DNA of 64,000 nucleotides, from assembly GCF_003112575.1 (NCBI RefSeq), contig NZ_BEWC01000001.1:496001-560000 (forward strand). The letters are read 5' to 3'. The notes under the pieces were generated by a model. It made no database searches and was not told the origin of the DNA. It saw only the letters and a list, made by a program, of their open reading frames with translations. Below, one piece after another: positions 34,837-43,066 of the stretch (its first letter is position 1; every line of letters starts with the position of its first letter). A program made the position numbers and the translations under genes. Source of the stretch: Streptomyces ardesiacus (GTDB lineage: Bacteria > Actinomycetota > Actinomycetes > Streptomycetales > Streptomycetaceae).

Positions 34837-37095
34837 TCAGCCCCTCGTGGCCCTCCTGAGATGCTCCGCGGTGCTGGAGCCGCGGGCCGCGAGCAGCTCG
34901 CGCGGGGTGCCCTCGAAGATCACCCGGCCCCCGTCCCGCCCGCCGTCCGGGCCGAGGTCGATCACCCGGTCGGCGTGCGCCACCACGTCCAGGTTGTGCT
35001 CGACCACCACGACGGTGTTGCCGGCGTCCACCAGCCGGTCCAGCAGGGCGAGCAGCCCTTCGACGTCCGACATGTGCAGGCCGGTGGTCGGCTCGTCCAG
35101 GACGTAGACGGCACCCGTGCGGTGCAGCCGGGTGGCCAGCTTGATCCGCTGCCGCTCGCCCCCGGAGAGCGTGGACAGCGGCTGCCCGAGGGTGAGGTAG
35201 GTCAGGCCGACGTCGCGCAGGGCGCGCAGACGGCGCCGTACGCCCGTGTCGGTGAAGAAGTCCAGTGCCTGGTCGGCCGTCATCGCGAGCACGTCGGCGA
35301 CCGACCGGCCGTCGACCGTCAGCCGCAGCACCTCCTCCCGGAAGCGCCGTCCCTCGCAGTCGTGGCAGGTCGTCGTGACCGGGTCCATGAAGGCCAGGTC
35401 GGTGTGGATCGCCCCTCGCCCCTCGCACGTGCCGCAGGCCCCGGCCGAGTTGAAGCTGAAGAAGCCCGGCTCCGCACCGGTCGCCCGCGCGAAGATCTTC
35501 CGCACCGTGTCCATGATCCCGAGGTAGGTCGCCGGGGTGGAGCGGGCGGAGATCCCGATGGCCGACTGGTCGACGACCACGGCGTCCGGATGGGCGGCGG
35601 TCAGCTCCGCGACCAGCGTGCTCTTGCCCGACCCGGCGACCCCGGTGACCGCGGTGAGCACCCCGGTCGCGAACGACACCGTCACCTCCCGCAGGTTGTG
35701 CCGGTCGGCGCCCTTGACCCACAGCTCGCCGGTGGCCGTGCGCACGGTGTCCTTCACCGCCGTACGCCGCCCCAGGCACCGCCCGGTGAGGGTGTCCGAC
35801 GCGGCCAGTTCGGCCGGCGTCCCCTCGAACACCACCCGGCCCCCCTCGGCACCGGCTCGCGGGCCCATGTCGACGACGTGGTCGGCCAGCGCGATGACGT
35901 CCGGGTCGTGCTCGACCACGAGTACGGTGTTGCCCTTGTCGCGCAACCGCAGCAGCAGGTCGCCCAGGCGCCCGACGTCACGCGGGTGCAGCCCGACGCT
36001 GGGCTCGTCGAAGATGTACGTCATCCCGGTCAGACTGGAGCCGAGGTGCCGCACGGTCTTCAGCCGCTGCCCCTCGCCGCCGGACAGGGTGGCGGTCTCC
36101 CGGTCGAGGCTGAGGTAGCCGAGGCCGATCGCCTCCACCCGTTCCAGCGCGGCCACGGCTGCGGCGGCGACGGGCAGGGCCACGGGGTCGTCGATCCGCC
36201 GCAGCACCGCGATCAGGTCCGTGATCTGCATGCGCGAGCAGTCGGCGATCGAGTGCCCGTCGATCCGGCTCGCGAGCGCCGCCGCGTTCAGCCGGGCCCC
36301 GCCGCAGTCGGGACAGCGGGCCTCGACCAGGAAGCCGCGCACGAGGTCACGCGTCTTCTCGCTCATGCCGGAAAGGTCCCGCTTGAGGTACAGCCGCTCG
36401 AACCGGTCGGCGAGTCCCTCGTACTCGGTGCTCCACGTCCCGCCCGAGCCGTTGACGGTGACCTTGCTGCCGGGCCGTCCGCGCATCAGGAAGGCGCGCT
36501 CGGCCGCGGTGAAGTCGCCGACCGGCTTGTCGGTGTCCAGCTCCTCGGTGTTGGTGTAGGCCTGCCCCTGCCAGGTCCCGGCGGCGAACGGCGGGAAGCG
36601 CACCGCCCCGCCGGCCAGCGACCTGGCCGGGTCCAGGATCCGGTCCCAGTCGGGCTGCACCCTGCGCCCCAGGCCGTCGCAGCCCGGGCACATGCCCGAC
36701 GGGTCGTTGAACGAGTACGCCGTCGCGCCGCCGGCGCTGGGGGTGCCGTGCCGGGAGAACAGCACCCGCAGCACCGAGTGGATGTCGGTCATCGTGCCGA
36801 CCGTGGACCGGGAGTGGCCGCCGACCGGGCGCTGGTCGACGACGATCGCGGGGGTCAGGTCCTCCAGGGCGTCCGCGTGCGGCCGCTCGTACTTGGGCAG
36901 CCGGTTGCGCACGAACCAGGTGAACGTCTCGTTCAGCTGGCGCTGCGACTCCACCGCGATCGTGTCGAACACGACCGACGACTTCCCCGACCCCGAAACG
37001 CCGGTGAACACGGTCAGCCGGCCCTTCGGGATGCGCAGCGTGACGTCCTGGAGGTTGTTCTCCCTGGCCCCGGTGATGGTGATGAACTCGCTCAT
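34837..37095 (-). CDS. UvrA-like ABC ATPase (short, drug-resistance type)
   Basis: A 752-aa paired-ATPase protein. Walker A motifs are GVSGSGKS and GVAGSGKS; signature motifs are LSGGEGQR and LSGGERQR. CxxC zinc motifs are CPGCDGLG, CPDCGGAR, CGTCEGRG and CHDCEGRR. It is about 200 residues shorter than housekeeping UvrA, with a reduced N-terminal insertion, as in DrrC-like proteins that protect DNA from intercalating antibiotics. It starts 10 nt after the ABC-F stop, so the two are one coupled transcription unit. Resistance is inferred; no drug is indicated. Confidence 0.9.
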   Translation of the reverse strand: MSEFITITGARENNLQDVTLRIPKGRLTVFTGVSGSGKSSVVFDTIAVESQRQLNETFTWFVRNRLPKYERPHADALEDLTPAIVVDQRPVGGHSRSTVGTMTDIHSVLRVLFSRHGTPSAGGATAYSFNDPSGMCPGCDGLGRRVQPDWDRILDPARSLAGGAVRFPPFAAGTWQGQAYTNTEELDTDKPVGDFTAAERAFLMRGRPGSKVTVNGSGGTWSTEYEGLADRFERLYLKRDLSGMSEKTRDLVRGFLVEARCPDCGGARLNAAALASRIDGHSIADCSRMQITDLIAVLRRIDDPVALPVAAAAVAALERVEAIGLGYLSLDRETATLSGGEGQRLKTVRHLGSSLTGMTYIFDEPSVGLHPRDVGRLGDLLLRLRDKGNTVLVVEHDPDVIALADHVVDMGPRAGAEGGRVVFEGTPAELAASDTLTGRCLGRRTAVKDTVRTATGELWVKGADRHNLREVTVSFATGVLTAVTGVAGSGKSTLVAELTAAHPDAVVVDQSAIGISARSTPATYLGIMDTVRKIFARATGAEPGFFSFNSAGACGTCEGRGAIHTDLAFMDPVTTTCHDCEGRRFREEVLRLTVDGRSVADVLAMTADQALDFFTDTGVRRRLRALRDVGLTYLTLGQPLSTLSGGERQRIKLATRLHRTGAVYVLDEPTTGLHMSDVEGLLALLDRLVDAGNTVVVVEHNLDVVAHADRVIDLGPDGGRDGGRVIFEGTPRELLAARGSSTAEHLRRATRG

Positions 37096-37105
37096 CCAGC
37101 GGACG

Positions 37106-38740
37106 CTAGGCGGAATACCCGACAGTTTCCGGCGTGATTTCCTTCAGTTCTCCCTCCTCCAGCAGCAGCCAGCGCGTGATGCCGAGCGACTTGAGGAACG
37201 GCAGGTCGTGACTGGCCACGATCAGCGCTCCCTCGTACGCCTCCAGCGCGCTGGTGAGCTGCCGCACGCTCGCCATGTCCAGGTTGTTGGTCGGCTCGTC
37301 CAGCATCAGCAGCTGCGGCGCGGGCTCGGCCAGCATCAGCGCGGCCAGCGCCGCCCGGAAGCGTTCGCCGCCGGACAGCGTCGCCGCCCGCTGGTCGGCG
37401 CGGGCGCCCCGGAACAGGAAGCGCGCCAGCCGCGCCCGGATACGGTTGTTCGTGGCACCCGGCGCGAACCGGGCCACGTTCTCGGCGACCGTCAGGTCCT
37501 CGTCGAGGACGTCCAGGCGCTGCGGCAGGAACCGCAGCGGCACATGGGCCGTCGCCTCGCCCGCCACCGGCGCCAGCTCCCCGGCGACGGTGCGCAGCAG
37601 CGTGGTCTTGCCCGCGCCGTTGCGCCCGATCAGCGCGATCCGTTCGGGACCGTGCACGTCGAGACCGCCCGCCACACCGGCGCCGTACGCCGGCTCCAGG
37701 TCCCGCAGGGTGAGCACGGTCCGGCCCGGCGGCACGGCCGTGTACGGCAGGTCGACGCGGATCTCGTCGTCGTCCCGCACGGCCTCCACCGCGTCGTCGA
37801 GCCGCTCCTTGGCCTCGGCGAGCTTCTCCTCGTGCATGATGCGGTACTTCCCGGCGGACTGCTGGGCCGTGCGGGCGCGCAGCTTCATCACGGCCCGGGG
37901 CTCGCGCTTGGTGTCGTACATCTTCTGTCCGTAGCGCCTGCGCCGGGCCAGGACGACCTGGGCGTCGGCCAGTTCGCGCTTCTGCCGGCGCAGATCGGAC
38001 TCGGCGACCCGGACCATCCGCTCGGCCGCCTCCTGCTCCACGGCGAGCGCCTCCTCGTAGGCCGTGAGGTTGCCGCCGTACCAGGTGACCGAGCCGGAAC
38101 GCAGGTCGGCGATCTGGTCGACCCGGTCCAGCAGCTCGCGGTCGTGGCTGACCACGACCAGCACACCCGGCCAGGACTCGACGGCCGCGTACAGCCGCTT
38201 GCGGGCGTACACGTCGAGGTTGTTGGTCGGCTCGTCCAGGAGCAGCACGTCGGGCCGGTCCAGCAGCAGCGCGGCCAGCCGCAGCAGCACCGACTCGCCG
38301 CCCGACAGCTCGCCGACGGTGCGGTCGAGGCCGACGTGGCCCAGACCCAGTTCGCCCAGCGTGGCCAGGGCGCGTTCCTCGACGTCCCAGTCGTCGCCGA
38401 CGGTCTCGAAGTGTTCCTCGCTCACGTCGCCCGCCTCGATGGCGTGCAGGGCGGCCCGCCGTCCGTCGATGCCGAGCGCCTCGTCGACCCGCAGCGCGGT
38501 GTCGAGCGTGACGTTCTGCGGCAGGTGGCCCACCTCGCCGGCCACCCGGACGGTGCCCTCGGCCGGGGTGAGCCGGCCGGCGATCAGCTTCAACAGGGTT
38601 GATTTGCCTGCTCCGTTGGCACCGACGAGGCCGGTGCGGCCGGGTCCGAAGGCGACGTCGAGTCCGTCGAAGACGGCGGTGCCGTCGGGCCAGGCGAAGG
38701 ACAGGGCGGTGCAGGTGAGAGAAGTGGGGGAAGCAGACAT
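37106..38740 (-). CDS. ABC-F family ATPase, probable antibiotic-resistance type
   Basis: A 544-aa protein with two ABC domains and no membrane segment. Walker A motifs are GANGAGKS and GRNGAGKT, signatures LSGGESVLLR and LSGGERFRAA, with DEPTNNLD twice. A basic linker between the domains (about 235-320, KMYDTKREPRAVMKLRART) includes the P-site tRNA interaction motif. ABC-F proteins of this type remove drugs from the ribosome or tune translation. GGAG lies seven nt before the ATG. It is co-transcribed with the UvrA-like gene downstream and divergent from the GPP34 gene. Confidence 0.9.
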   Translation of the reverse strand: MSASPTSLTCTALSFAWPDGTAVFDGLDVAFGPGRTGLVGANGAGKSTLLKLIAGRLTPAEGTVRVAGEVGHLPQNVTLDTALRVDEALGIDGRRAALHAIEAGDVSEEHFETVGDDWDVEERALATLGELGLGHVGLDRTVGELSGGESVLLRLAALLLDRPDVLLLDEPTNNLDVYARKRLYAAVESWPGVLVVVSHDRELLDRVDQIADLRSGSVTWYGGNLTAYEEALAVEQEAAERMVRVAESDLRRQKRELADAQVVLARRRRYGQKMYDTKREPRAVMKLRARTAQQSAGKYRIMHEEKLAEAKERLDDAVEAVRDDDEIRVDLPYTAVPPGRTVLTLRDLEPAYGAGVAGGLDVHGPERIALIGRNGAGKTTLLRTVAGELAPVAGEATAHVPLRFLPQRLDVLDEDLTVAENVARFAPGATNNRIRARLARFLFRGARADQRAATLSGGERFRAALAALMLAEPAPQLLMLDEPTNNLDMASVRQLTSALEAYEGALIVASHDLPFLKSLGITRWLLLEEGELKEITPETVGYSA

Positions 38741-39040
38741 ACGGGTCTCCGCGGTTGCTCGAAGCGGTCAGGGGCAAACGCGTATCGAGACACCGGAAGC
38801 GCGCGGCCGTCGTCGCAGGAAGGGAGGGCACGAAGAAAGCCCTGTTCCGTCAGGAGGCACGGACGGCTCGAACGCCGAGGTCGCACGCGGCGGCCACACG
38901 TGAGATACGTGTGACGCGGTGTCTCAGGACCTCAGACGAGCAACGTCCTTCTCCAATCGGCGGCAACAGAAGCGGTACCGAACTTAGAAAAGACCCGGTT
39001 GGCCTGTCAACGCATTTACGCGGAACCCGAGGAGGCCCCC
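38741..39040. other. 300-nt divergent region with a possible attenuation leader for the ABC-F gene
   Basis: On the minus strand this region has a 15-codon GTG frame, 38852-38899, ending TGA (no clear ribosome site), then a hairpin AGGGC/GCCCT (38825-38843) before the ABC-F start. A separate inverted repeat, CACACGT/ACGTGTG, lies at 38895-38913. Leader-peptide attenuation is common for antibiotic-induced ABC-F genes, so this is suggestive only. On the plus strand GAGGAGG precedes the GPP34 GTG. Confidence 0.35.
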
Positions 39041-39712
39041 GTGCCCGACGGCTCGCTCTCCCTGCCGGCCCGGCTCTGCCTGCTGTCCTGGGACCCCGCC
39101 CGGTCCTCGGCGGCCGACACCGCCCGGGCCCACCACCTGGTGCGCGCCGGCGCGCTCACCGAACTGGCCCGGCGCGGGCTGCTCACCGACGACGAGGGCA
39201 TCGCCACCCCCGCCGACCTGGACTCCCGCGCCGGGGACGCCGTCCTGGACGGGCTGCTGGAACTGGTCCGCGAGTCGCTGCCGCACCGGTGGCGCACCTG
39301 GGTGCGGCTGCACGCACGGGTCACCTTCGACGCCGTGCGGGAGCAGCTCGTGGCCGAGGGGTACCTGCGGGCCGAGAAGAAGCGGGTGCTCGGTGTGTTC
39401 CCGTCCGTGGAGTACGTGCTCGCGCGGGCCGCCGCGGCACGGGCGCTGCGGGAGCAGGCGCGGGACCTGCTGGAAGGGCCGCTGCCGGCCGGGGAGGTCT
39501 CCGAGCGGGACGCGGCCCTGGCCGTGCTGGCGGCCGCCGCCGGACTGGGCGGGCCCCCGGGCGCGGCGTTCGGGGCGCGCGGACGGGACCGGGTCGCGGA
39601 GCTGACCGGGCGGTGCGCGGGCGCGGCCCCCGGCCTGCGGAGGATCGTGGACGAGGTGCGGGACGCGGTGAGCGACGAGACCGCCCGCGCGCCGGTGTCC
39701 GCGCGCGGCTGA
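39041..39712 (+). CDS. GPP34 (GOLPH3-like) family protein
   Basis: A 223-aa mostly helical protein. LSLPARLCLLSWDP at the start, then ALTELARRGLLTDD and later PHRWRTWVRLH and RAEKKRVLGVFPSVEY, are typical of bacterial GPP34 proteins. Eukaryotic members bind phosphatidylinositol-4-phosphate; the streptomycete role is unknown, although the family is abundant. The GTG at 39041 has GAGGAGG five nt upstream. It converges on ssgD across a tandem-repeat region. Confidence 0.83.
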   Translation: MPDGSLSLPARLCLLSWDPARSSAADTARAHHLVRAGALTELARRGLLTDDEGIATPADLDSRAGDAVLDGLLELVRESLPHRWRTWVRLHARVTFDAVREQLVAEGYLRAEKKRVLGVFPSVEYVLARAAAARALREQARDLLEGPLPAGEVSERDAALAVLAAAAGLGGPPGAAFGARGRDRVAELTGRCAGAAPGLRRIVDEVRDAVSDETARAPVSARG

Positions 39713-39750
39713 GCGCCGTCCGTGGCCGCGGGCGCTCGCAGGGGGCCGCA

Positions 39751-39813
39751 GGGCCCGCACCGGCCCGCAGGGGGCCCGCACCGGCCCGCAGGGGGCCCGC
39801 ACCGGCCCGCAGG
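39751..39813. repeat. Three perfect 21-bp tandem repeats between convergent genes
   Basis: 39751-39771, 39772-39792 and 39793-39813 are identical 21-mers beginning GGGCCCGCACC and ending GCCCGCAGG. A shortened, degenerate copy precedes them (39738-39750). They occupy most of the 104-nt gap between the convergent GPP34 and ssgD genes. Each unit contains GGGCCC and can pair with neighbours, so the array may work as a terminator. Copy number may vary between strains. Confidence 0.85.
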
Positions 39814-39816
39814 AGG

Positions 39817-40233
39817 TCAGCAGCTCCCGCGCATCAGCTCCGCCAGGTCGTGGTCCAGGTCGAGCTGGAGGTGTTCCAGCCCCACCGGCACCAGCTCGCC
39901 GGCCGCCCGCAGGAACCGGCGCAGCTCGCCCGAGCGGACGTGGACCACGGCGGTGCCCTCGGGTGCGTGGAACTCCAGCACGGTCCGGTCGTAGCCGTAC
40001 GGGCGCACCCGGACGTCGCCGTGGCCGTTCGGCTCCTGCATCCCGGCGATGAGCAGCTCGCGGGAGAAGGTCCAGCAGACCTCCACGCCCTCGAGGGTGG
40101 CCGGGGCCGGGAAGGTCATGCGCACGGCGAACGGGTCGGCACGGTCGTAGCGCAAGGTGGCGGGGATGCTCGGCATACGCGGCGCGGCGGCGACGAGACG
40201 CGCCTCGACGGGCTGCTCGATGACGGTGGACAA
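39817..40233 (-). CDS. ssgD: SsgA-like protein (SALP), probably SsgD
   Basis: A 138-aa SsgA-family protein. The family core ATLRYDRADPFAVRMTF is followed by WTFSRELLIAGM, GHGDVRVRPYG and a C-terminal LQLDLDHDLAELM. SALPs control septum placement and cell-wall remodelling during sporulation in filamentous actinomycetes. The TTG at 40233 is preceded by GGGAG eight nt upstream. The name SsgD rests on chromosomal context that I recall (SCO6722) and on length. It converges on the GPP34 gene. Confidence 0.85.
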   Translation of the reverse strand: MSTVIEQPVEARLVAAAPRMPSIPATLRYDRADPFAVRMTFPAPATLEGVEVCWTFSRELLIAGMQEPNGHGDVRVRPYGYDRTVLEFHAPEGTAVVHVRSGELRRFLRAAGELVPVGLEHLQLDLDHDLAELMRGSC

Positions 40234-40482
40234 CGCCTTGCTCCCTCGTGACGGCTGGACGGGCTTCGGGCTTCGGGACGGTGCGGGCCGGGCACTGGGA
40301 GAGACGTCGGAACCAGCCCATCCGTGCACACGACGAGCGAGTGACCTCTGTCACCGCGTTCATGCCCGCGAGTGACACGTCTCTCCCCGCGTGCCCCGCA
40401 GGGCACTTGAGGCACTCGTGCGCCCCGTGCGCGTCCCGGCGGCACGGTCCCACGCCCTCTGGACGCCTCCCGCGCGGTGGGC

Positions 40483-40488
40483 TAGCTT
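40483..40488 (+). promoter_or_regulatory. -10 hexamer TAGCTT, 8 nt before the propeller-protein ATG
   Basis: TAGCTT fits TANNNT, and the ATG at 40497 follows after 8 nt without a Shine-Dalgarno, as for a leaderless transcript. The remainder of 40234-40496 shows nothing else recognisable. Confidence 0.45.
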
Positions 40489-40496
40489 CGCCCGCC

Positions 40497-41612
40497 ATGA
40501 GGCGCACGGGGAGCACGCGACGCACGGTACGGTCCGTTCGAGCCGGCGGCAGGCGGACGGGGCGGGTGGCGCTCGCGGGGGCGGTCTGCGCCGCGGCGCT
40601 GGCCGCGCTGACCGCCGTACCCGCCCAGGCGCACCAGCGGCCGCAGTGGGACGTGAAGGACACCGGGGTCCCGGACGTCCGGTTCCGGGGGCTCGCCGCC
40701 GTCGGCCGGCACACCGCCTGGGTGGCCGGCACCGGCGGCACGGTCCTGCGCACCACCGACGGCGGCGACACCTGGCGCGACGTCTCCCCGCCGGGCGCGG
40801 GTGAACCGGAGTTCCGGGACATCGAGGCCTTCGACGCCCGCCGGGCCGTGGTCCTGGCCATCGGCGAGGGGGAGGCGTCCCGGGTCTACCGCACCGACGA
40901 CGGCGGGGCGACCTGGACCGAGTCCTTCCGCAACACCGACACGCGGGCCTTCTACGACTGCCTCACCTTCTTCGACCACCGTCACGGCCTCGCCGTGAGC
41001 GACCCCGTGGACGGGAGGTTCCGCATCCTGTCGACCAGCGACGGCGGCCGCTCCTGGAAGGTGCTGCCCGCCGAGGGCATGCCGCCCGCGCAGGACGGCG
41101 AGGCCGGGTTCGCGGCCAGTGGCCAGTGCCTGGTCTCCGCCGGGCCGAGGGACGTGTGGCTGGCCACCGGCGGGGCCGCACGCGCGCGCGTGCTGCACTC
41201 CGCCGACCGCGGCCTCACCTGGACGGCCACGGACGCCCCCGTCCCGGCCGGCGACCCGGCCCGCGGCGTCTTCGCTCTCGCCTTCCGCGACCGGGCCCAC
41301 GGCCTCGCCGTCGGCGGCGACTACCGGCCCGGGCAGGCCTCCCCGCGGGCCGCCGCCCGGACGCCCGACGCCGGCCGCTCCTGGCGCCCCGCCGACCGGC
41401 CGCCGCCGGCCTACCGCTCCGGCGTCGCCTGGCTCCCGCACAGCCGTACGGCCGCCCTCGCCGTCGGTCCCACGGGCACCGACCTCACCACGGACGGCGG
41501 CCACACCTGGCGGACCGTCGACACCGGGTCCTACGACACCGTGGACTGCGCCCCGGACCTGGGCTGTTGGGCCGCGGGCGAGCAGGGCCGGGTCGCCCGG
41601 CTGGAGCGCTGA
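40497..41612 (+). CDS. Exported BNR/YCF48-type beta-propeller protein
   Basis: A 371-aa secreted protein. A basic N-terminus and hydrophobic core ending VPAQAHQ form a signal peptide cleaved near residue 43. The mature protein repeats the BNR/Asp-box pattern TTDGGDTW, TDDGGATW, TSDGGRSW, SADRGLTW and TTDGGHTW at regular intervals, giving a five- to seven-bladed propeller related to YCF48/HCF136. Cysteines in FYDCLTF, GQCLVS, VDCAP and LGCWA may form disulfides. It is often annotated as an oxidoreductase, but no cofactor motif is visible. Confidence 0.83.
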   Translation: MRRTGSTRRTVRSVRAGGRRTGRVALAGAVCAAALAALTAVPAQAHQRPQWDVKDTGVPDVRFRGLAAVGRHTAWVAGTGGTVLRTTDGGDTWRDVSPPGAGEPEFRDIEAFDARRAVVLAIGEGEASRVYRTDDGGATWTESFRNTDTRAFYDCLTFFDHRHGLAVSDPVDGRFRILSTSDGGRSWKVLPAEGMPPAQDGEAGFAASGQCLVSAGPRDVWLATGGAARARVLHSADRGLTWTATDAPVPAGDPARGVFALAFRDRAHGLAVGGDYRPGQASPRAAARTPDAGRSWRPADRPPPAYRSGVAWLPHSRTAALAVGPTGTDLTTDGGHTWRTVDTGSYDTVDCAPDLGCWAAGEQGRVARLER

Positions 41613-41684
41613 CGCCGGGCGGGCGGGGGTGTTTGTCCGTAACGTGGGTAACCGTTCGCTGAACGTGAGAGGAAGTGAGCGGTC

Positions 41685-42014
41685 ATGCCGAGCGGTTCGA
41701 ACTCCAAGCGGGAGCGGCAGTACGAGCACATCAAGAAGAGCGCGAAGGACCGCGGCGAGAGCACCGGCCGCGCCAAGGAGATCGCGGCGCGGACGGTGAA
41801 CAAGGAACGCGCGCAGTCCGGCGAGTCGAAGACCGCCAGCCGCACCTCGACGCAGGACAAGTCCCCGAGCAAGCGCGGCGGCCAGCGGTCCGGGAACCGG
41901 CAGGGGCCCCAGGGCCCCACCTACGACCAGCTGTACCAGGAGGCCAAGCGCCGTGACGTCCAAGGCCGTTCGAGCATGAACAAGGGCGAACTGCGCCAGG
42001 CACTGGGCAAGTGA
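41685..42014 (+). CDS. Small basic protein annotated in relatives as plasmid stabilization protein
   Basis: A 109-aa, very hydrophilic protein, with a disordered Lys/Arg/Ser/Gln-rich part (SNSKRERQYEHIKKSAKDRG) followed by a C-terminal segment YDQLYQEAKRRDVQGRSSMNKGELRQAL. That last segment resembles the Rho N-terminal/SAP helix-extended-helix fold that binds nucleic acid. The chromosomal context gives no support for a plasmid role; RNA or DNA binding is more likely. AGAGGAAG lies upstream of the ATG. Confidence 0.75.
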   Translation: MPSGSNSKRERQYEHIKKSAKDRGESTGRAKEIAARTVNKERAQSGESKTASRTSTQDKSPSKRGGQRSGNRQGPQGPTYDQLYQEAKRRDVQGRSSMNKGELRQALGK

Positions 42015-42024
42015 GCCGCGGCCG

Positions 42025-42321
42025 TTACCCGGGCGTCTCCCGGTAGCGCTCCAGCGCGGGCGCCGTCTTCGTGGCGACGAACTCGGTGACGCGGTACGCG
42101 CACACACCGGCCCTGACGAACGGGTCGTCCGCGGTGATCTCCTCGATCCGCGCACGGTCCCCGGCGACGGCGAGGATCACCCCTCCGTCGCGGGGCTCCT
42201 TGCGCCCGGACGCCAGGAACACGCCCTGCTCGTACAGCCCGTCGAGCCAGGCCACGTGCTCCTCCAGCAGGGCGTCGACGGCTTCGAGCGGGGCGGTGTA
42301 GGACAGCTCGAGTACGAACAT
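42025..42321 (-). CDS. YciI-family protein
   Basis: A 98-aa ferredoxin-like fold protein. MFVLELSYTAPLEAVDALLEEH begins it, followed by GVFLASGRKEPRDGGVILA (family SGP-type motif), then DDPFVRAGVCAYRVTEF. The conserved His and Asp of the family are present. There is no Shine-Dalgarno; the -10 TAGGCT ends 7 nt before the ATG, so the mRNA is probably leaderless. Divergent from endonuclease V with overlapping promoters. Confidence 0.85.
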   Translation of the reverse strand: MFVLELSYTAPLEAVDALLEEHVAWLDGLYEQGVFLASGRKEPRDGGVILAVAGDRARIEEITADDPFVRAGVCAYRVTEFVATKTAPALERYRETPG

Positions 42322-42328
42322 GGTCGCG

Positions 42329-42354
42329 AGCCTACTCGGGCCCTCCCGTAGGCT
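42329..42354. promoter_or_regulatory. Overlapping divergent promoters for the YciI and endonuclease V genes
   Basis: TAGGCT occurs on the minus strand (42334 to 42329), 7 nt before the YciI ATG, and on the plus strand (42349-42354), 10 nt before the endonuclease V ATG. The -35 position of each would fall on the -10 of the other. Both genes lack a Shine-Dalgarno. Competition between the promoters is inferred. Confidence 0.5.
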
Positions 42355-42364
42355 TGCGGCCACC

Positions 42365-43066
42365 ATGACGACCGTGACCGTGCGGATCCCCGCCGACTGG
42401 CCCGCCACCGAGGAGCGTGCCCGCGCCGTGCAGGACGAACTGCGCGCCCGCGTGGTGCTCGACGAGCCCGGCCCGCCGCCCGGCACCGGCCGGGTGACCG
42501 GCGTGGACGTCGCCTACGACGACGAACGCGACGTCGTCGCCGCGGCGGCCGTCGTGCTGGACGCCGCGACCCTCGCCGTCGTCGCGCAGGCCACGGCCGT
42601 CGGGCGGATCTCCTTCCCCTACGTGCCCGGTCTGCTGGCGTTCCGCGAGATCCCGACCGTGCTCGCCGCCCTGGACGCGCTGCCCTGCGCGCCCGGCCTG
42701 GTCGTGTGCGACGGGTACGGCCTGGCCCACCCGCGCCGCTTCGGCCTCGCCAGCCACCTGGGCGTCCTCACCGGCCTGCCCACGATCGGCGTGGCCAAGA
42801 ACCCGTTCACCTTCGCCTACGACGACCCGGCCGCCCCGCGTGGGAGTACGTCCCCGCTGCTCGCCGGCGCGGAGGAGGTCGGGCGTGCGGTGCGCACGCG
42901 CGATGCCGTCAAGCCGGTCTTCGTCTCCGTCGGGCACCGGGTGGGCCTCGCCAACGCCTGCGCCCACACGCTGGCCCTCGCGCCCGCCTACCGGTTGCCG
43001 GAGACCACCCGCAGGGCCGACGCCCTGTGCCGCGCGGCCCTGCGGGACGCCGTCTACCCGGCCTGA
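42365..43066 (+). CDS. nfi: Endonuclease V (deoxyinosine 3' endonuclease)
   Basis: A 233-aa repair nuclease. GVDVAYDDE supplies the first catalytic aspartate, FPYVPGLLAFRE the conserved wedge and catalytic glutamate, and VCDGYGLAHPRRFGLASHLGV the second aspartate and DNA-contact segment; GVAKNPF follows. It cuts one nucleotide 3' of hypoxanthine or other deaminated bases. The ATG at 42365 is used because the gene appears leaderless behind TAGGCT. Its 3' end overlaps the 64-aa gene on the other strand by 13 bp. Confidence 0.93.
   Translation: MTTVTVRIPADWPATEERARAVQDELRARVVLDEPGPPPGTGRVTGVDVAYDDERDVVAAAAVVLDAATLAVVAQATAVGRISFPYVPGLLAFREIPTVLAALDALPCAPGLVVCDGYGLAHPRRFGLASHLGVLTGLPTIGVAKNPFTFAYDDPAAPRGSTSPLLAGAEEVGRAVRTRDAVKPVFVSVGHRVGLANACAHTLALAPAYRLPETTRRADALCRAALRDAVYPA

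Noticed and set aside
39738..39813. Tandem repeats as a CRISPR array
   Set aside because: Units are adjacent without spacers and only 21 bp long; no cas genes are present.
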